DNA of 64,000 bases, taken from RPQJ01 sp963700045. GTDB lineage: Bacteria; Pseudomonadota; Gammaproteobacteria; Steroidobacterales; Steroidobacteraceae. The notes beneath the pieces are model-generated. The model did not search any database. It was given only the letters and a program-made list of their open reading frames with translations, and was not told the origin of the DNA. The stretch is from the NCBI GenBank assembly GCA_963700045.1, contig CAVOWK010000033.1, positions 28,733 through 92,732 of the forward strand, written 5' to 3'. Positions 16,855-25,548 of the stretch are shown in pieces (within the stretch, counting starts at the first letter, position 1; every line of letters starts with the position of its first letter). A program made the translations under genes and the position numbers.

Positions 16855-18450
16855 TCACGCCGCGCTCGCCAGGTGTTCGCGCGTTTCACGGAAGGCGACG
16901 TCGGGCCAGCGCTCGAGCGTCAGCTGCAGGTTGACGCGTGTCGGCGCGAGATAGACCAGCGCACCGGAATGATCGAGCGCGAGGTTGTCGTAGGCCTTGT
17001 CGCGGAACTCCGCGAGCTTCTTCGGGTCCGCGCAGTACACCCAGCGCGCGGTGTAGACACTGATGGCGTCCCAGCTGGCCTGCACCGAGTATTCGTCCTG
17101 CAGGCGGAACGCGACGACGTCGAACTGCAGCTGGCCGACGGCGCCGAGGATCAGGTCGTTGTTGCGCAGCGGCCGGAAGAGCTGCGTGGCACCCTCCTCG
17201 CACAACTGGTCGAGGCCCTTCTGCAGCGCCTTCATGCGCAAGGGATCCCTGAGCACCACGCGACGGAACAGTTCCGGCGCGAAGTTCGGGATGCCGGTGA
17301 ACATGATCTTCTCGCCTTCGGTGAGCGTGTCGCCGATGTTGATCGTGCCGTGGTTGTGCAGGCCGATGATGTCGCCGGCGTAGGCCTCGTCGGTGTGCTG
17401 CCGGTCGGCCGCGAGGAACGTCACGGCGTCGCCGACGCGGATTTCCTTGCCGTGGCGCACGTGGAAGAGCCGCATGCCCTTGCGGTAGCGACCCGAGCAG
17501 ATGCGCATGAACGCGATACGGTCGCGATGGCCCGGATCCATGTTCGCCTGGATCTTGAAGACGAAGCCCGCGAGCGCGTCCTCGTGCGGGTCGACCTCGC
17601 GCGTCGTCGTCTCGCGCGCCTGTGGAGCCGGCGCGATCTCGACGAACGCGGACAACAGCTCGGTCACGCCGAAGTTGTTGATCGCGGAACCGAAGAACAC
17701 CGGCGTCTGCCGGCCTGCGCGGTACTCCTCGAGATCGAACGCGTGCGACGCGCCCCGCACGAGCTCGACTTCGTCGCGGTACGCCTGCGCACGGTCACCC
17801 AGGAATGCGGAGGCTTCCGGGCTGTCGAGCCCCTCGATGATTTCGTTGGTGCCCGCCCGGCCCTTCTCGCCCGCCTGGTAGGCATAGATGCGGTCTTCGA
17901 GCAGGTGATAGATGCCGGCCAGGGCACGACCCATGCCGATCGGCCACGTGACCGGTGCGCACGTGATCTTCAGCACGCGTTCGATTTCATCGAGCAGCTC
18001 CGTCGGCTCGCGGCCTTCACGGTCCAGCTTGTTGATGAACGTCATGATCGGCGTGTCGCGCAGCCGGCAGACTTCCATCAGCTTGATGGTTCGCGCTTCG
18101 ACGCCCTTCGCGCAGTCGATGACCATGAGCGCCGAGTCGACCGCCGTGAGCGTGCGGTAGGTGTCTTCGGAGAAGTCCTCGTGACCTGGCGTGTCGAGCA
18201 GGTTGACCATGCGTCCCTGGTACGGGAACTGCATGACGCTCGAGGTCACGGAGATGCCGCGCTGCTGTTCCAGCGCCATCCAGTCGGAGGTCGCGTGGCG
18301 CGTGGCTTTGCGGCCCTTGACGGTGCCGGCCAGCTGGATCGCGCCCCCGAACAGCAGCAGCTTTTCGGTGAGCGTGGTCTTGCCGGCGTCGGGGTGCGAA
18401 ATGATGGCGAAGGTGCGGCGACGCGCCACTTCGTCGAGCGGTTGATTCAT
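16855..18450 (-). CDS. prfC: Peptide chain release factor 3
   Basis: A 531-residue translational GTPase that recycles RF1/RF2 from the ribosome. G-motifs: SHPDAGKTTLTEKLL (P-loop, about residue 18), RGISVTSSVMQF (switch I), DTPGHEDFSEDTYRTL (G3), and FINKLDREGREPTELLDEIE (G4), the last typical of RF3. Domain II and III sequences such as GVTELLSAFVEIAPAP and LILGAVGQLQFDVVAFRL match the family through to the C-terminus. The ATG overlaps the rimI stop by four bases (ATGA). Confidence 0.96.
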   Translation of the reverse strand: MNQPLDEVARRRTFAIISHPDAGKTTLTEKLLLFGGAIQLAGTVKGRKATRHATSDWMALEQQRGISVTSSVMQFPYQGRMVNLLDTPGHEDFSEDTYRTLTAVDSALMVIDCAKGVEARTIKLMEVCRLRDTPIMTFINKLDREGREPTELLDEIERVLKITCAPVTWPIGMGRALAGIYHLLEDRIYAYQAGEKGRAGTNEIIEGLDSPEASAFLGDRAQAYRDEVELVRGASHAFDLEEYRAGRQTPVFFGSAINNFGVTELLSAFVEIAPAPQARETTTREVDPHEDALAGFVFKIQANMDPGHRDRIAFMRICSGRYRKGMRLFHVRHGKEIRVGDAVTFLAADRQHTDEAYAGDIIGLHNHGTINIGDTLTEGEKIMFTGIPNFAPELFRRVVLRDPLRMKALQKGLDQLCEEGATQLFRPLRNNDLILGAVGQLQFDVVAFRLQDEYSVQASWDAISVYTARWVYCADPKKLAEFRDKAYDNLALDHSGALVYLAPTRVNLQLTLERWPDVAFRETREHLASAA

Positions 18451-18947
18451 CCGCCGGATTTTAGCGGCATTGACAGCTTGAGGACCAACGCATCCTCGCG
18501 ACCGACCTCGGCCTGGTAGTAACCGCGCCGGCGCCCGACCTCGACGAACCCGAGCGACTGGTAGAGCGCGATCGCATGCAGATTCGACGGCCGCACCTCC
18601 AGGAACACGTCCTGCATGCCCGCCTGGACCGAACGCTCGATCAGCAGCAGCAGCATGCGGCGGCCGATGCCGCGGCCGCGGACGGCCCCGGCGACACACA
18701 GATTGAGCACGTGCGCCTCGCCCGCGCCCATGGCCACGACGCCGTACGCGACGATTTCACCCGCGCTTTCCGCCACGCGGCAGAGATAGCCGACACGCAG
18801 GCAGTCGCGGAAGATGCTTTCGCTCCAGGGGAACGGATACGAGGACCGCTCGATCGCACCGACGCTGGTCACGTCGAAGGGCGTCATCGCGCGAAACCGC
18901 ACGAGGTTCCCGGCATCGGCCGGGGGCGTGATCTCGGCCGAACTCAC
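18447..18947 (-). CDS. rimI: Ribosomal protein S18 alanine N-acetyltransferase
   Basis: A 166-residue GNAT acetyltransferase. The acetyl-CoA loop is VRGRGIGRRMLLLLIERS (about residue 84), preceded by VLNLCVAGAVRG and followed by VFLEVRPSNLHAIALYQSLGFVEVGRRRGYY, the RimI-type C-terminal signature. RimI acetylates the N-terminus of ribosomal protein S18. The GTG start overlaps the stop of the uracil-DNA glycosylase gene, and its own stop overlaps prfC. I took the GTG because the upstream open frame lies inside the glycosylase gene. Confidence 0.88.
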   Translation of the reverse strand: MSSAEITPPADAGNLVRFRAMTPFDVTSVGAIERSSYPFPWSESIFRDCLRVGYLCRVAESAGEIVAYGVVAMGAGEAHVLNLCVAGAVRGRGIGRRMLLLLIERSVQAGMQDVFLEVRPSNLHAIALYQSLGFVEVGRRRGYYQAEVGREDALVLKLSMPLKSGG

Positions 18948-19627
18948 GCCCGGCCGCCGCTGGCTGACTCCTGCTCCAGCCGGCCGAACAGCTGCCTGGC
19001 ATGCAGGAGGTCCTGCCAGGACTTGCGCTTTTCGCCGGGACTGCGCAGCAGGTAGGCCGGGTGATAGGTCACGACCACCGGCCACGCTTGCGCGCCGAAC
19101 GAATGCACCTTGCCGCGCAACTTGGCGATGGGCGTCTCCGTGGCCAGCAGGTTCTGGGCCGCGATGCGGCCCACCGCGATCACCAGCGTCGGATTGACCA
19201 GGGCGACCTGCCGTTCCAGGTAGCGGCGGCAGCTGGCCGCCTCGCTCGGCTTCGGGTCACGATTGTCGGGCGGACGGCACTTGAGCACGTTCGCGATGAA
19301 CACGTCCTCCCGGCGCAGGCCGAGCGCGCGAATCATCGACGTCAGCAACTGCCCCGCACGGCCGACGAACGGCTCGCCCTGCTTGTCTTCCTCGGCGCCC
19401 GGCGCTTCACCGATGAACATCCAGCGGGCGTGGCGATTACCCACCCCGAACACCGTTTGGGTGCGCGTGGCATGCAGATCGCACAGATGGCAGGCCGCGA
19501 CCGCGGCTCGCAACTCGTCCCAATCGAGGTTCGCCGCGTCGTCCGGGTGGGGTGCCGGCGCGCTGCGCGGCACGTAGACGTCCACGCCGAGCGCCTGCAG
19601 GTACGCGACCTGGCGGGCATCCACCAT
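18944..19627 (-). CDS. Family 4 uracil-DNA glycosylase (4Fe-4S)
   Basis: A 227-residue DNA-repair enzyme that removes uracil from DNA. Iron-sulfur cysteines are visible in AACHLCDLHATR and in KCRPPDNRDPKPSEAASCRRYL. Active-site motif 1 is FIGEAPGAEEDKQGEPFVG and motif 2 is VTYHPAYLLRSPG. The protein opens MVDARQVAYLQALGVDVY, usual for the family. Its position directly before rimI is common in Gammaproteobacteria. pssA ends 5 nt upstream. Confidence 0.92.
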   Translation of the reverse strand: MVDARQVAYLQALGVDVYVPRSAPAPHPDDAANLDWDELRAAVAACHLCDLHATRTQTVFGVGNRHARWMFIGEAPGAEEDKQGEPFVGRAGQLLTSMIRALGLRREDVFIANVLKCRPPDNRDPKPSEAASCRRYLERQVALVNPTLVIAVGRIAAQNLLATETPIAKLRGKVHSFGAQAWPVVVTYHPAYLLRSPGEKRKSWQDLLHARQLFGRLEQESASGGRA

Positions 19628-19631
19628 CCGC

Positions 19632-20427
19632 TCAGCCTCCCTGCTCCGGGCGCGTACGGCGGCCGCGGCGCAGCCTGCGCCATGCCCACCACAGCGGGCC
19701 GGAACTGGCGTAAACGGCGAACAACGCAAACAGCATCTCCGGCGGACTGGATCCGACCAGCACGAACCCGAGCGGCACCAGCACGGTGAAGGCGACCGGG
19801 ATGCGCATGCGCGGGTCGAGGTCCTTGCCGCTCAGGTAACGGGAAGCGGCTGACCATCAGGCTGCCCGCGATCAGCGCCACCGCAAAGGCCAGGATCAGA
19901 TCGCGCAGGCCCTCACGCTGCAGGGACTCGAGCATCCAGACGAATCCCGCGAGCACGGCCGCGCCCGACGGACTCGGCAGGCCCTCGAAAAACCGCTTGT
20001 CGGCCGTGTCGACCTTGGTATTGAAACGTGCAAGCCGGATGGCGACGCAGGCGGTGTAGAAGAAGGTCGCCAGCCAGCCGAGTCGTCCCCAGAGATAGCC
20101 GTACTCGGCGATCCGGGCCACACCCCACTGGTACGCCACGACGGCCGGCGCCAGGCCGAAGGCCACCATGTCCGAGAGGCTGTCGAACTGCGCGCCGAAG
20201 TCGCTCTGCGTATTGGTCCAGCGCGCAATGCGGCCGTCGAGACCGTCGCAGACCATGGCAATGAAGATCGCCATGCCGGCACGGTCGAAATTGCCGTCCG
20301 TGGCAGCCACGATCGCGTAGAAACCCGAGAACAGGACCGCAGTCGTGAACAGGTTGGGCAGCAGGTACACACCGCGGCTGCGTGGACGCGGTCGATCGGC
20401 GCCCGTCGCGGGAGATTCAGTCGTCAT
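19632..20427 (-). CDS. pssA: CDP-diacylglycerol-serine O-phosphatidyltransferase (frameshifted)
   Basis: A membrane enzyme that makes phosphatidylserine, the precursor of phosphatidylethanolamine. The CDP-alcohol phosphotransferase signature is intact: CDGLDGRIARW, then FGAQFDSLSDMVAFG. After MVSRF the frame breaks. Removing one G from the GGG at 19841-19843 restores a family-like tail (YLSGKDLDPRMRIPV, then hydrophobic helices) ending at 19632, 5 nt before the glycosylase start. The uncorrected frame runs on into that gene instead. The span is 796 nt, one more than a multiple of three, so a one-base sequence error is the likely cause. Confidence 0.85.
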
Positions 20428-20578
20428 GGATGGCGCCACCTGGCGGGTGTGAGCGGCCTCCATGATAGGTAGCGCGGAGTCATCGCACAACGCAGCCTTG
20501 CAGGGCGCCCCGGTGGCGCCGGGGAATGCGGCCCGCTCTGGTACCATGGACGCGTTTTTTCTGCTGCCCGGACGCGAA

Positions 20579-22297
20579 ATGCGACTCTCGACCTATCCTG
20601 TCACGACCCTGCGCGACGTTCCTGCCGATGCCGAGGTGGTGAGCCACCAGCTCATGCTGCGCGCCAGCCTGATCCGCCGCCTCGCGGGCGGCATGTACAC
20701 CTGGCTGCCGATCGGCCTGCGGGTGCTGCGCAAGGTCGAGAACATCGTCCGCGAGGAAATGAACCGCGCCGGTGCGTTCGAAGTGCTGATGCCGACCATG
20801 CAGCCCGCCGAGTTGTGGGTCGAATCCGGCCGCTGGGACAAGTTCGGCCCGGAACTGCTGCGCATCAAGGACCGGCACGACCGCTCGTTCTGCTACGGCC
20901 CGACGCACGAAGAAGTGATCACGGACATCGCGCGCCGGGAACTGAAGAGCTACCGCCAGCTGCCGGTCAATTTCTACCAGATCCAGACCAAGTTCCGCGA
21001 CGAGATCCGCCCGCGCTTCGGCGTGATGCGTGCGCGCGAATTCACGATGAAGGATGCGTATTCGTTCCACCTCGACGACGCCTCGCTCGCGGAGGGATAC
21101 CAGGCCATGTACCGCGCGTACACGGCCATCTTCGAGCGCCTGCAGCTGAAGTTCCGCGCGGTCCGCGCGGACACCGGCAGTATCGGCGGCAGCGCGTCGC
21201 AGGAATTCCACGTACTGGCAGATTCTGGCGAGGACGCCATCGCGTTCTCCGACGGCGACGATTACGCCGCGAACCTGGAAATGGCCGAAGCGCTGGCGCC
21301 GGCGACGCCGCGGGGCGCAGCGACAGCTGCCCTGCAGAAGGTCGCGACGCCGAAAGTCCGCACGATCGACGACCTGGCGAAGTTCCTCGGCGTCACGGCC
21401 GACAGGTGCATGAAGACGCTGCTGGTCGAAGGCGACCAGGGTGGCGCCGTCGCGATGATCGTCCGCGGCGATCACGAGCTGAATGCCGTGAAGGCGCAGA
21501 AGCTGCCGGGCGTGGCGTCGCCGTTGCGCATGGCGAGCATCGAAGCGGTGCTCGCGACAGCCGGCTGCGAACCCGGCTTCATCGGGCCCGTGGGATTGAA
21601 GTGCAAGGTCTACGTGGACCGCTCGGCGGCCCGCATGTCGGACTTCGTCTGCGGCGCCAACGAGCGCGACGTGCATTTCACCGGCGCGAACTGGGGCCGC
21701 GATCTGCCGGAGGGCGAAATCGTCGACCTCCGCAACGTGATTGCCGGCGACCCGAGCCCGACCGGCAAGGGCACGCTCGGCATCGCGCGCGGCATCGAGG
21801 TCGGCCACATCTTCCAGCTGGGCCGCAAATACAGCGAAGCCATGAATGCCACCGTGCTCGACGAACAGGGCAAGTCCGTCGCCATGGCCATGGGGTGTTA
21901 TGGCATCGGTGTGACGCGCGTCGTGGCGGCGGCCATCGAACAGAATCACGATGAGCGCGGCATCCTCTGGCCGGAACCCATCGCGCCGTTCGACGTGTCG
22001 ATCATCCCGATCAACCTGCAGAAGTCCGCCCGCGTCCAGGCAGCGACAGAAGCGCTGTACGCGGAATTGACCGCAGCCGGCTTCGAGGTCGTGCTCGACG
22101 ACCGCGACGCGCGGCCCGGCGTGAAGTTTGCCGACGACGAGCTCATCGGCATTCCGCATCGCATCGTCATCGGCGACAAGGGCCTCGAACGCGGCATGCT
22201 CGAATACAAGCGACGTCGCGATGGCCTGGCGGCCGACGTGCCGCTGGCCGAAGTGGCGGCCTTCCTGCGCGAGAAGCGGGGCAACCCACGCGCCTGA
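20579..22297 (+). CDS. proS: Prolyl-tRNA synthetase (bacterial type)
   Basis: A 572-residue class II synthetase with the bacterial ProS layout. The N-terminal TPADAEVVSHQLMLRASLIRRLAGGMYTWLPIGLRVL carries motif 1; motif 2 surrounds FRDEIRPRFGVMRAREFTMKDAYSF. The inserted YbaK-like editing domain spans residues about 225-390 (EGDQGGAVAMIVRGDHELNAVKAQKL). Motif 3 is AMGCYGIGVTRVVAAAIEQ, followed by the anticodon domain (VLDDRDARPGVKFADDELIG). I place the start at the ATG at 20579, as in homologues; an in-frame ATG at 20546 adds 11 residues. It diverges from pssA. Confidence 0.96.
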   Translation: MRLSTYPVTTLRDVPADAEVVSHQLMLRASLIRRLAGGMYTWLPIGLRVLRKVENIVREEMNRAGAFEVLMPTMQPAELWVESGRWDKFGPELLRIKDRHDRSFCYGPTHEEVITDIARRELKSYRQLPVNFYQIQTKFRDEIRPRFGVMRAREFTMKDAYSFHLDDASLAEGYQAMYRAYTAIFERLQLKFRAVRADTGSIGGSASQEFHVLADSGEDAIAFSDGDDYAANLEMAEALAPATPRGAATAALQKVATPKVRTIDDLAKFLGVTADRCMKTLLVEGDQGGAVAMIVRGDHELNAVKAQKLPGVASPLRMASIEAVLATAGCEPGFIGPVGLKCKVYVDRSAARMSDFVCGANERDVHFTGANWGRDLPEGEIVDLRNVIAGDPSPTGKGTLGIARGIEVGHIFQLGRKYSEAMNATVLDEQGKSVAMAMGCYGIGVTRVVAAAIEQNHDERGILWPEPIAPFDVSIIPINLQKSARVQAATEALYAELTAAGFEVVLDDRDARPGVKFADDELIGIPHRIVIGDKGLERGMLEYKRRRDGLAADVPLAEVAAFLREKRGNPRA

Positions 22298-22302
22298 GCG
22301 TC

Positions 22303-22881
22303 ATGCGCCGCACGAAGACAGTCGCCCTGCTGCTGCTCGCCGCGTGCGCCCTGCCCTGGGACGTGGCCCGCGCCGACCGCCAGATGGACCCTGAGTTGCG
22401 CGGCGTCATCGCGGCGGCCATCGAACCCGCGCGCTGCTTCGACGACAAGTACGAGCGCGCGGTGTGGTTCGCGACGATGGAGCCGCGGCTGACGCGCTAC
22501 GTCGCCGACGCGCAAGAACGCGAGCAGATCCTGCACTCCGTCCACTGCGAGGCGAAGCGGGTCAACATCCCGCCCGAACTCGTGCTCGCCGTGATGGACG
22601 TCGAAAGCCGTTTCGACCGCTACGCGGTCTCGTCCGCTGGCGCCGTCGGCCTGATGCAGGTCATGACGTTCTGGCCGCGCGAACTCGGCATGACCAACGA
22701 TCAGCTCGTGCGCATTCCGGATAACGTGCGCATGGGCACGACGATCCTCGGCTATTACCTGCGCAAGGAACGCGGCAACTACCAGCGGGCCCTGCAGCGC
22801 TACAACGGCAGCCTGGGCCGGCCGCACTACTCGGACCTGGTGATCGACCGGTTGGCGTCGCGCTGGACAGTCGCGAACTGA
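22303..22881 (+). CDS. Secreted lytic transglycosylase (SLT domain)
   Basis: A 192-residue protein starting with a signal peptide (RRTKTVALLLLAACALPWDVARA). The SLT domain follows: VMDVESRFDRYAVSSAGAVGLMQVM contains the catalytic Glu of the ES motif and the GLMQ signature, and LGYYLRKERGNYQRALQRYNGSLG the later part. Such enzymes cut peptidoglycan glycan strands in the periplasm. A Cys inside the signal region could act as a lipobox (LLAACALP), so lipidation is possible. It starts 5 nt after proS. Confidence 0.85.
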   Translation: MRRTKTVALLLLAACALPWDVARADRQMDPELRGVIAAAIEPARCFDDKYERAVWFATMEPRLTRYVADAQEREQILHSVHCEAKRVNIPPELVLAVMDVESRFDRYAVSSAGAVGLMQVMTFWPRELGMTNDQLVRIPDNVRMGTTILGYYLRKERGNYQRALQRYNGSLGRPHYSDLVIDRLASRWTVAN

Positions 22882-22897
22882 ATTGGCGCCGGGCCCG

Positions 22898-23176
22898 TCA
22901 GGACGTGCGGAACACCTGCGGCCACGGCTGGACCGATTCCGGGGCGAGTTCTTCGCTCGCCACTGCAGTCACGCTCGAACCGGGCGAACCTTGCCAGAGC
23001 CAGGCGCAGAGCGCGTCGATAGCTTCCGGTGTGCCACAGGCAAGAACCTCGACCCGTCCATCCGGCAGGTTGCGGGCATGCCCTGTGACACCCAGCACTT
23101 CGGCACGGGCACGGGTGCTGGCCCGGTAGAACACGCCCTGGACGCGCCCGGCAACGAAGCAACGGCGCGCGATCAA
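22898..23176 (-). CDS. Acylphosphatase
   Basis: A 92-residue enzyme that hydrolyses acyl phosphates. Both signature motifs are present: FVAGRVQGVFYRASTRARA with the catalytic Arg, and GHARNLPDGRVEVLACG with the catalytic Asn. It converges with the transglycosylase gene, 16 nt away. Its ATG overlaps the stop of the upstream DUF4398 gene (ATGA), so the two are probably translated together. Confidence 0.93.
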   Translation of the reverse strand: MIARRCFVAGRVQGVFYRASTRARAEVLGVTGHARNLPDGRVEVLACGTPEAIDALCAWLWQGSPGSSVTAVASEELAPESVQPWPQVFRTS

Positions 23177-23532
23177 GGCTGCTGCGACGCCTTCGCGGCT
23201 TCGGCGAGGCTGCGGGCCTCGACGGCCTTGGTGCGGGCAAGCTCCGCCTGGTCGCGGGCGCTACGGTAATCGCCGCGCCGCAGGAGGCTTTCCGCGCTCT
23301 TCAATAATTGCCTGGCCTCGTCGAGGACCTCGGGCGCGGTGGCGGCGGCGCCTGCGTGCTCTGCGGCACGAACCGCCTGCCGGGCATTGCTCATCTCCTG
23401 TACCGGCGCACCGGCGCAGCCGCTTACGACTGCCCCGGAAAGCAGTGCAAAGGCCAGCAGGAGCGGCAAAATGATGCGCGGCAAGCGGGGAAAGCCCTGT
23501 AAGAAAAGGCAGGACGCAGGTGAACGTAACAA
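23173..23532 (-). CDS. DUF4398-type lipoprotein
   Basis: Up to 119 residues. A hydrophobic signal (RIILPLLLAFALLSGAVVSGC) ends in a lipobox Cys, followed by an alanine-rich helical region (ARQAVRAAEHAGAAATAPEVLDEARQLLKSAE, in part) typical of DUF4398. These are periplasmic or outer-membrane-anchored helical proteins of unknown role. The start is uncertain: an ATG gives 16 residues ahead of the positively charged signal start. Confidence 0.75.
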   Translation of the reverse strand: MLRSPASCLFLQGFPRLPRIILPLLLAFALLSGAVVSGCAGAPVQEMSNARQAVRAAEHAGAAATAPEVLDEARQLLKSAESLLRRGDYRSARDQAELARTKAVEARSLAEAAKASQQP

Positions 23533-23625
23533 GCGGTCCCTGTACCGTCAAGGCTCGTGGACCTAGAATCCGCGCGCCACACGCAGGACGCAACGAGTCG
23601 TCCAGACCCGAGGACGGCTACAGAC

Positions 23626-24234
23626 ATGACCGAAGTGCTCGTTCTTTACTATTCCAGGCACGGTGCGACGGCCGAAGTGGCCCGTCACATCGTGCGGGGC
23701 ATCGAATCGGTCGCGGGCGTCACGGCCCGGTTGCGCACGGTACCGCCCGTATCGCCGACCACCGAAGCCACCGACGCGGCCGTGCCGGAATCGGGGCCAC
23801 CGTATGCGACACACGACGATCTGACCCAGTGTGACGGCCTGGCGCTTGGCAGTCCAACCCGCTTCGGCAACATGGCAGCGCCGCTCAAGCATTTCCTGGA
23901 TGGAACCAGCTCGCTCTGGCTGAACGGCGCGCTCGACCGCAAACCCGCGGCGGTCTTCAGCTCGACCTCGTCCATGCACGGCGGGCAGGAATCCACCCTG
24001 CTCACGATGATGGTTCCGTTGCTGCACCACGGCATGTACCTCGTCGGCCTGCCCTTCACCGCGCCTGCGCTGAACCGGACGCGCACGGGTGGCTCGCCGT
24101 ACGGTGCGACTCACCTCGCGGTGCATGGCGCATCCCCGCCGAAGCTGAGTGATGACGAACGCGAGCTGGCGCAACTGCTGGGCACGTCGTCTGGCAGAAA
24201 TGGCGGTCGCCGCGCGAGCCGTGCGCATGGTTGA
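23626..24234 (+). CDS. wrbA: NAD(P)H:quinone oxidoreductase WrbA (C-terminus possibly frameshifted)
   Basis: A 202-residue flavodoxin-fold protein. The FMN phosphate loop is LYYSRHGATAEVARHI; GLALGSPTRFGNMAAPLKHFLD and SSTSSMHGGQESTLLTMM are WrbA signatures. WrbA reduces quinones by two electrons. The last residues after ELAQLLG look wrong, while the next frame gives RRLAEMAVAARAV, closer to the normal end, so an indel near 24180 is likely. The start is the ATG at 23626. It diverges from the DUF4398 gene. A broken DUF2069 gene follows, the usual neighbour in related genomes. Confidence 0.88.
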   Translation: MTEVLVLYYSRHGATAEVARHIVRGIESVAGVTARLRTVPPVSPTTEATDAAVPESGPPYATHDDLTQCDGLALGSPTRFGNMAAPLKHFLDGTSSLWLNGALDRKPAAVFSSTSSMHGGQESTLLTMMVPLLHHGMYLVGLPFTAPALNRTRTGGSPYGATHLAVHGASPPKLSDDERELAQLLGTSSGRNGGRRASRAHG

Positions 24235-24603
24235 CGAAAGTCTCGACTTCGCGACAGGCGCGGGTCGCGCACGGGCTCGTCGCGCTCGCGCTCGTCTGCG
24301 ATGCTGGCCGGCGTTTCGCTGCTGGCGGCCTACCGGTGAACGCAGTGCGGTGACGTTCTGGTTGCTGGTGCTGTTCTCGTCGCGCCGCTCGTGGTCGCGG
24401 TGCCGGGCATGTTCGCGCCGCAACCGGCGAACTTTCGCGTGGGCCACGCTTTGCGTCACGCCCCACTTCATCTATGCGCTGACCGAATCGTCGCGAACCC
24501 CGTCGATCCGCTGCTTGCGGCATTGATGCTCGGTACTGAGCCTGGCGCTGGTGGTGGCGCTCGTCGCGTACTTGCGGCTTACAAGGGCGGGCGGATCGGT
24601 GAG
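24228..24603 (+). pseudogene. DUF2069-like membrane protein gene with several frameshifts
   Basis: No single frame is open, but pieces in successive frames join into a plausible DUF2069 protein: RVAHGLVALALV; SAMLAGVSLLAAYR; VTFWLLVLF; APLVVAVPGMFAPQP; RTFAWATLCVTPHFIYALTES; VANPVDPLLAALML; LSLALVVALVAYLRLTRAG. At least five indels are needed. DUF2069 proteins are small membrane proteins often encoded after wrbA. Either the gene is decaying or this stretch is badly sequenced. Two-hairpin element D follows directly. Confidence 0.6.
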
Positions 24604-24733
24604 GGCGTTCGTTGCGGGTCTTTTCCGGGCGAGCGGAAAGGCAGACACGCTCGCCCGGAAAAGACCCGCAACGAACGCCTGATCGACCGCGCCTGTGCGA
24701 ATTCTCGTCGAAGCCCGAGAATTCGCACGGCGC
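24604..24733 (+). repeat. Two-hairpin dispersed element, copy D
   Basis: Hairpin 1 is a perfect 31-bp stem (24604-24634 with 24649-24679) around the exact core loop GGAAAGGCAGACAC. The linker is 9 nt. GCGCC (24689-24693) then TGT leads to a perfect 11-bp stem (24697-24707 with 24716-24726, loop TCGAAGCC), then AC and GGCGC (24729-24733). The arms are homologous to those of copy C at mtfA. It follows the DUF2069 remnant on the same strand. Confidence 0.88.
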
Positions 24734-24830
24734 ATGCAACGTCGACGCGGTCACATCGCATGAACGCCTGCCGATGAGCAGTGACAGAGCCAGAAAGAGC
24801 CTCTGGCGCGAACGCGCTGCCGACTAACCC
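24734..24830. other. Intergenic stretch after element D; no gene seen
   Basis: The first bases (ATGCAACGTCGACG) are shared with the tail of element copy H, so the element may extend slightly past its second hairpin. Nothing else is recognised until the hda stop. Just inside the hda end is a short low-complexity run (CTAACCCCTAACCCC type, about 24823-24852). Confidence 0.4.
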
Positions 24831-25533
24831 CTAACCCCTATCCCCTATCCCCTTCTCCAGCGCATTCCGCAGGAACGGCACGGTCAACCTGCGCTGCGCC
24901 GCGAGCGACGCCGCGTCGAGTTGATCGAGTACGGCAAACAGGGAATGCATGTCGCGCGGCAGGCGGTGCACGAGGTACAGCGCCGCCTCCTCCGACAACT
25001 CGAGTCCCCGACTGGCTGCGCGCAGGCGCAATGCCTCGCACTGCCCCGCTTCGTCGAGTTCGACGAGTTGATGCACGTCGGCGGCCAGCAGGCGTGAACG
25101 CAGGTCGGGCAGCGTGAAGGGCAAAGCTCGCAGGCGGGGCATTGCTCGCGACGACGAGCCGGCCCATGCCGTCCTGCATCAGCGTGTGCAGACGAAAGAT
25201 CGCCGCGTTCCAGTCCGGATCCGCGGCGACGGCCTCGAGCCCGTCGAGGCAGACGAGCCCCAGCGTGTCGCACCCTTCCAGCATCGCGCTGGAGGATGCC
25301 AGCGCCAGGTCGATGTAGGCCGCAGCTTCGTTACGCTCGCCAGCCGCCGCGCACGCGGCCTGCAGCAGATGCGACTTGCCCGTGCCCGCGCGGCCCCACA
25401 GCCAGACGACGAGCGGCGCCGACGGTCGCGAACCCTGCAATGCGGCGCACGCCTGCGCATTGCCGCCGACGACGAAACTCGCCAGGCGCGAGGTCTCGCG
25501 CAACCGCATGCGCAGGGGCAGCTGCTCCATCAT
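24831..25533 (-). CDS. hda: DnaA regulatory inactivator Hda (frameshifted)
   Basis: A DnaA-like AAA protein that, with the DNA-loaded beta clamp, stimulates ATP hydrolysis by DnaA and so prevents re-initiation. It opens MMEQLPLRM, close to the clamp-binding motif of Hda. Walker A is WGRAGTGKSHLLQA; LVCLDGLEAVAADPDW is the Walker B region. After ASNAPPAS the frame breaks; removing one T (plus-strand AAA at 25123-25125) joins it to LPFTLPDLRSRLLAADVHQLVEL and a normal C-terminus ending at 24831. The span is one base over a multiple of three, so a sequence error is more likely than gene loss. Confidence 0.88.
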
Positions 25534-25548
25534 TGCCGGCGCAACCGG

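Noticed and set aside
24831..25533. hda as a true pseudogene
   Set aside because: One-base correction in an AAA run restores the whole protein, and the same kind of break occurs in other essential genes nearby.
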